This document shows positions 5,598 through 7,900 of a stretch of 7,900 nucleotides of DNA, piece by piece (the first letter of the stretch is position 1; every line of letters begins with the position of its first letter). The notes beneath the pieces were generated by a model. That model saw only the letters and a list, made by a program, of their open reading frames with translations, made no database searches and was not told the DNA's origin. The DNA is taken from positions 1 through 7,900 of the forward strand of contig CAKVCR010000132.1 in NCBI GenBank assembly GCA_934725835.1, written 5' to 3'. The position numbers and the translations under genes are program-made. Source of the DNA: an uncultured Odoribacter sp. (lineage in GTDB: Bacteria; Bacteroidota; Bacteroidia; Bacteroidales; Marinifilaceae).

Positions 5598-5653
5598 TAA
5601 CTGGATATATATCTGGTTTAGAGCGAATATGTACCTACCAAAAGAAAAGGAGG
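5598..5653 (+). repeat. Leader repeat, copy B (upstream of 5663 gene)
   Basis: Second copy of the leader. TAACTGG is followed by an ATATATAT tract, TTTAGAGCGAATATGTAC, CTACC and AAAAGAAAAGGAGG. Bases 5598-5644 match copy C at 43 of 47 positions by hand alignment. The TATATA at 5606-5611 aligns without gaps to the -10-like TATTAT of copy A. The AGGAGG at its end is the ribosome site of the 5663 gene. No good -35 box is seen, which suggests an activator or a non-standard sigma factor. Confidence 0.75.
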
Positions 5654-5679
5654 CACATAGCCATGATGAAAAGAATTGA
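5629..5679 (+). CDS. Possible leader peptide in copy B
   Basis: A 16-codon frame, MYLPKEKEAHSHDEKN, starts at the ATG of the conserved ATATGTAC. It runs through the ribosome site of the 5663 gene and stops 14 bases inside that gene, in another frame. The leader in copy C also has 16 codons and begins MYIPK, and copy A begins MYIPK. No clear ribosome site precedes it. The shared codons could instead reflect conservation of the DNA or RNA element. Confidence 0.3.
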   Translation: MYLPKEKEAHSHDEKN

Positions 5680-6037
5680 AGTATTAGACAAAGCAGCAGA
5701 GGTTGGAACCAAGTGGAAAGATATTCCTTGTAACATGAGATTTGGGGATGCATACTTCTACAGCCTGGAAGCAGGCAATGACCTTATAAACTTCGGGGAT
5801 GTGATTTGGGATTATGACATCGATGAGATTTTGGAGAACTGCAGAAGATTTGAAATTGAGAGCTTCACCATTTCAAGCACATTCTCAAGCCTGATCCTTA
5901 CCATTGCAGAGTTTCAGAAAAGAGGCTGCAAGTTGGATGGCCTTATCGAAATCAACAGCCGATACGATGACTGGAAAGCTGGTATGGAGGGCGAGCGTAA
6001 AAAGGAAAGAATTCCCGCATTTAAGATTAGTCTTTAA
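5663..6037 (+). CDS. Small conserved phage/element protein, function unknown (possibly DUF7698-like)
   Basis: This 124-residue acidic protein has no signal peptide or membrane segment. It reads as alternating strands and helices: WKDIPCNMRFGDAYFYSLEA, then DVIWDYDIDEILENCRRF, then FTISSTFSSLILTIAEFQKRGCKLDGLIEI (each split over longer stretches), ending IPAFKISL. The pattern of an Asp-rich central helix and FTISS is shared by hypothetical proteins in clostridial elements. I tentatively associate it with DUF7698, without certainty. ATG 5663 is nine bases after AAAGGAGG; ATG 5666 is possible. It stands as a single-gene unit between leader copy B and a terminator. Function is unknown. Confidence 0.75.
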   Translation: MMKRIEVLDKAAEVGTKWKDIPCNMRFGDAYFYSLEAGNDLINFGDVIWDYDIDEILENCRRFEIESFTISSTFSSLILTIAEFQKRGCKLDGLIEINSRYDDWKAGMEGERKKERIPAFKISL

Positions 6038-6038
6038 G

Positions 6039-6068
6039 AAAAAGCCAGAGAGCCCGGATGGGCTTTTT
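6039..6068 (+). terminator. Rho-independent terminator after the 5663 gene
   Basis: AAAAAGCC (6039-6046) pairs with GGCTTTTT (6061-6068). A competing inner stem, AGCCC/GGGCT, surrounds GGAT (6051-6064). The A-run before and T-run after make it potentially active in both directions. It begins directly after the stop codon. Confidence 0.8.
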
Positions 6069-6127
6069 GGTCGTGTGTATAGTACACAATTTGAGCCGGA
6101 GATCTTTGGTACATATATAAGTCGAAT

Positions 6128-6176
6128 TAACTGGATATATATGTGTTTTAGAGCGAATATGTACATACCGAAAGGG
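6128..6176 (+). repeat. Leader repeat, copy C (upstream of 6206 gene)
   Basis: Third copy of the leader. TAACTGG with an ATATATAT tract is followed by TTTTAGAGCGAATATGTAC, ATACCG and AAAGGG. It is nearly identical to copy B up to the end of the TACC block, then diverges; the ribosome site CGGAGG lies further downstream at 6191-6196. The perfect ten-base palindrome TATGTACATA is kept. It begins a new unit after the terminator at 6039-6068. Confidence 0.75.
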
Positions 6177-6209
6177 AAAACAAAGAAAAACGGAGGCAAA
6201 GAAAAATGA
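6159..6209 (+). CDS. Possible leader peptide in copy C
   Basis: A 16-codon frame, MYIPKGKTKKNGGKEK, starts in the conserved ATATGTAC. Its TGA (6207-6209) overlaps the ATG of the next gene as ATGA, the classic arrangement for translational coupling. It is the same length as the leader in copy B. No clear ribosome site precedes it, so translation is uncertain. Confidence 0.35.
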   Translation: MYIPKGKTKKNGGKEK

Positions 6210-6445
6210 GATTTATCGACAAAACAGGATGCAAAAGCGCTTTTGAAAAGGGAGCAGACAAGGAAATCAAGACACTTGGAAAGCTCACGAGAACAGCTAC
6301 ACAGATAGCCGAGAATAAGGGACTTGGATTATTAAAGACCAGACAGGGTTATTACAGAGTGATTAAGAAAAGCGGCCTTGGCGCTTACGAAGATTTTTTT
6401 AGCACACTTGAGGAAGTTGATACATTCTTTAAGGAACTTAAATAA
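6206..6445 (+). CDS. Small basic protein of unknown function
   Basis: I do not recognise this 79-residue protein. It is Lys-rich with a helical first half (KSAFEKGADKEIKTLGKLT). A strand-like segment GYYRVIKKSGLG follows at residues about 49-60, then an acidic helix (STLEEVDTFFKELK). The build suggests a small soluble protein that might bind nucleic acid, but no motif proves it. The start ATG 6206 follows CGGAGG by nine bases. The stop overlaps the ribosome site of the next gene, so the two are co-translated. The leader repeat copy C lies immediately upstream. Confidence 0.7.
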   Translation: MRFIDKTGCKSAFEKGADKEIKTLGKLTRTATQIAENKGLGLLKTRQGYYRVIKKSGLGAYEDFFSTLEEVDTFFKELK

Positions 6446-6458
6446 GGAGGCGCGCGGA

Positions 6459-6710
6459 ATGAGTAGATTATGGCATGAAGGAACAATTGGAATTCCTAAG
6501 GATGGACACAACAGAATAGCACATTATTGGGTTAAAGCTTACAACGAGGGAAGCTGCTACGGAATAGATGGAGGTAAGGTTTCAAAGCTCACGATTACGA
6601 TTAGCGGCAAGACAATTGTTGAATATGACAGAGGCTGGGTTAAGGAACCGGATGAAAATGACGAAATGGTACAGATTGCCTTAGCGATTTTATTAAAAGA
6701 ATATAACTGA
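6459..6710 (+). CDS. Small conserved phage/element protein, possibly DUF7678-like
   Basis: This is an 83-residue protein. It begins MSRLWHEGTIGIP, continues HYWVKAYNEGSCYGIDGGKV and SKLTITISGKTIVEYDRGW, and ends with the helix ALAILLKEYN. The order of strands (W-x-x-G-T-I, YWVK, G-I-x-G-G, L-x-I, Y-x-R-G-W) fits a small all-beta protein recurring in clostridial prophages and elements. I tentatively link it to DUF7678. The start ATG 6459 follows AAGGAGG (6444-6450). An upstream in-frame start at 6378 is inside the previous gene and has no ribosome site. Function is unknown. Confidence 0.75.
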   Translation: MSRLWHEGTIGIPKDGHNRIAHYWVKAYNEGSCYGIDGGKVSKLTITISGKTIVEYDRGWVKEPDENDEMVQIALAILLKEYN

Positions 6711-6735
6711 CTTGGAAAAGATAATTCCGGGAGGC

Positions 6736-6749
6736 GGGCCAGAAGGCCT
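6736..6749 (+). other. Short GC-rich hairpin downstream of the accessory operon
   Basis: GGCC-AGAA-GGCC (6737-6748), flanked by a G-T pair, forms a tight stem-loop followed by TTTCTCGTT. It may be a weak terminator or a processing/stability element ahead of the clear terminator at 6770-6791. Confidence 0.4.
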
Positions 6750-6769
6750 GTTTCTCGTTACAGATACAT

Positions 6770-6791
6770 AAGGACCGAGAGGTCCTTTTTT
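6770..6791 (+). terminator. Rho-independent terminator before TerS
   Basis: AAGGACC (6770-6776) pairs with GGTCCTT (6781-6787) over a GAGA tetraloop and runs into a T-stretch ending at 6791. It lies 23 bases before the TerS start. The stem GGACC/GGTCC and the following T-run match the terminator at 2655-2677. Confidence 0.8.
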
Positions 6792-6814
6792 ATGCTTTGA
6801 AAGGGGAGATTGAT

Positions 6815-7294
6815 ATGGCTACAAGAGGAAGAAAGCCAAAGCCAACAGCGGTGAAAGTCCTGGAGGGAAATCCAGGAAAGAGATCGCTTAATGTTTATGA
6901 ACCTACACCGGAAAAGAAAGCTCCAGAGTGTCCGAGCTGGCTTAATGATGAAGCAAAAGCAGAGTGGAATAGATTAGTAGATAAGATGGTAGAGCTTGGT
7001 ACTTTAACTGAAATGGATATGGCAGCCTTTGCTGGCTATTGTCAGTCATATGCAAGATGGAAGGAAGCTGAAGAATTCATCGAGAAGCATGGTACTATTG
7101 TGAAAACTCCGAGTGGATATTGGCAGCAGGTTCCACAGGTATCTATTGCACAGACAAACCTTAAGGTCATGCTTAAGTTTTGTAGTGAGTTTGGTTTGAC
7201 ACCATCATCAAGAAGCAGAATGATTGCTGGAAATATCAGTCAGGATGCGGTGGTGGATGAAATGGAGTTTTTGCTTTTAGAGGGTAATGGTTAA
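6815..7294 (+). CDS. terS: Phage terminase small subunit, P27 family
   Basis: This 159-residue protein matches P27-family small terminases. The N-terminus MATRGRKPKPTAVKVLEGNP is the hallmark Gly/Arg/Lys/Pro start. Then come PECPSWLNDEAKAEWNRLV, MVELGTLTEMDMAAFAGYC and KHGTIVKTPSGYWQQVPQV. The C-terminal FCSEFGLTPSSRSRM motif is also typical. Length is normal for the family. TerS recognises the packaging site and delivers DNA to the large subunit at the portal. The start is ATG 6815, after AAAGGGGAG; TTG 6797 would swallow the ribosome site. The stop overlaps the TerL start (TAATG), so the two subunits are coupled. Family and partner assignments are firm. Confidence 0.93.
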   Translation: MATRGRKPKPTAVKVLEGNPGKRSLNVYEPTPEKKAPECPSWLNDEAKAEWNRLVDKMVELGTLTEMDMAAFAGYCQSYARWKEAEEFIEKHGTIVKTPSGYWQQVPQVSIAQTNLKVMLKFCSEFGLTPSSRSRMIAGNISQDAVVDEMEFLLLEGNG

Positions 7295-7900
7295 TGGCAG
7301 AGACAAGGCCAAAGAATTATCCGAGATTAGAGAACTATCAGCCGACAAGATTTATGCTGCCGACATCTCGTTATGATGAGAAGAAAGCTGATAGGGCTGT
7401 TATGTTTATAGAGAATTTGACACACACCAAAGGAAAGTGGTCGGGAAAGCGTTTCTGGTTATTACCATGGCAAGAACAGATCATACGAGATGTTTTCGGC
7501 ATTGTTGATGATAGTGGGAATCGGCAGTTTCGTACCGCTTTTGTTGAAATTGGTAAGAAGAATGGTAAGTCAGAGCTTGCAGCGGCGGTTGCATTATATC
7601 TTTTATATGCGGACAACGAGCCTAGTGCAGAAGTATATGGTGCTGCAGCCGACAGAGGACAAGCCAGCATTGTTTTTGACGTTGCAAATCAGATGGTAAA
7701 AATGACACCGGCACTTATGAAGCGTAGCAAAATCATGGGTGCCACAAAGCGTATTGTTAATTACGATAACGCAGGCTTTTATCAAGTCCTATCTGCAGAA
7801 GTTGGAACCAAGCATGGACTTAATGTATCAGGTCTTGTGCTTGATGAAGTACATGCTCAGCCAAACAGACGACTTTATGATGTTCTCACTAAAGGCTCTG
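7294..7900 (+). CDS. terL: Phage terminase large subunit, 5' part (runs off the window)
   Basis: The first 202 codons of TerL are present and the frame is open to the window end. The N-terminal ATPase domain is visible. LPWQEQIIRDVFG (residues 57-69) precedes a Walker A-like IGKKNGKSE (86-94), where K92-S93 contact ATP. The Walker B LVLDEVHA is at 181-188, with D184-E185 binding Mg and activating water. This matches Terminase_1-type HK97-like packaging motors. The nuclease domain would lie beyond the window. The start codon ATG 7294 overlaps the TerS stop by one base. There is little ribosome site of its own (AGAGGGTAATGG), so expression is probably coupled to TerS. Confidence 0.95.
   Translation, partial: MAETRPKNYPRLENYQPTRFMLPTSRYDEKKADRAVMFIENLTHTKGKWSGKRFWLLPWQEQIIRDVFGIVDDSGNRQFRTAFVEIGKKNGKSELAAAVALYLLYADNEPSAEVYGAAADRGQASIVFDVANQMVKMTPALMKRSKIMGATKRIVNYDNAGFYQVLSAEVGTKHGLNVSGLVLDEVHAQPNRRLYDVLTKGS

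Noticed and set aside
5885..6209. Open frames on both strands across the end of the 5663 gene and leader copy C
   Set aside because: They cross a terminator and are out of frame with the real gene. Only the last 16 codons of the plus frame are kept, as a possible leader peptide.
7371..7785. Minus-strand and alternative plus-strand frames inside TerL
   Set aside because: TerL with Walker A and Walker B motifs explains this DNA; the other frames have no ribosome sites or motifs.
1..7900. tRNA genes, CRISPR array, insertion sequence ends, attachment sites
   Set aside because: None was seen: no cloverleaf-like segments, no regularly spaced repeats with unique spacers (the three leader repeats lie before genes), no transposase and no integrase.

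Overview
The window looks like part of a tailed-phage genome, most likely a prophage, from a low-GC Gram-positive host. A clostridial (Lachnospiraceae-like) host fits best. The evidence is the AT-rich base composition, the strong AGGAGG-type ribosome sites before nearly every gene, and the gene content: ArpU-like late regulator, HNH nuclease, ParB/methyltransferase fusion, DUF4314 protein, then P27-type small and large terminase. No integrase, tRNA, rRNA, CRISPR array or insertion sequence is visible, so the lysogenic state is inferred.

Layout, left to right. (1) 48-539: ArpU-like regulator, closed by a terminator at 545-583. (2) About 540-2020: an accessory cassette. It holds two minus-strand genes, a small unrecognised protein (531-854, TTG start) and a SymE-family toxin (964-1152). 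A divergent AT-rich gene of unknown function follows (1262-1927), and a palindromic operator-like site lies between the divergent genes. The cassette is bracketed by two related terminators and a short direct repeat. (3) 2092-2580: HNH nuclease followed directly by a GC-rich, inverted-repeat-rich non-coding stretch that is a candidate cos site. (4) 2699-4438: a helix-turn-helix/zinc-finger protein and a ParB-DNA methyltransferase fusion. (5) 4471-6710: a run of small accessory genes in three units. Each unit is preceded by a copy of the same leader sequence, which contains a promoter-like AT box, the block TTTAGAGYG, a near-palindromic TATGTACMTA and a possible leader ORF beginning MY(I/L)PK. 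(6) 6815-7900: packaging genes, P27-type TerS and the start of TerL, translationally coupled.

How the parts fit: the ArpU-like protein would switch on late transcription. The HNH nuclease, the candidate cos site and TerS/TerL form the packaging module, but about 4.2 kb of accessory genes separates the cos candidate from TerS. The methyltransferase and small proteins are plausible host-takeover or counter-defence functions; this is inference. The most notable unexplained features are the three-copy leader element with its conserved upstream ORF, the hidden TTG-start gene on the minus strand, and the matched terminators around the SymE cassette.
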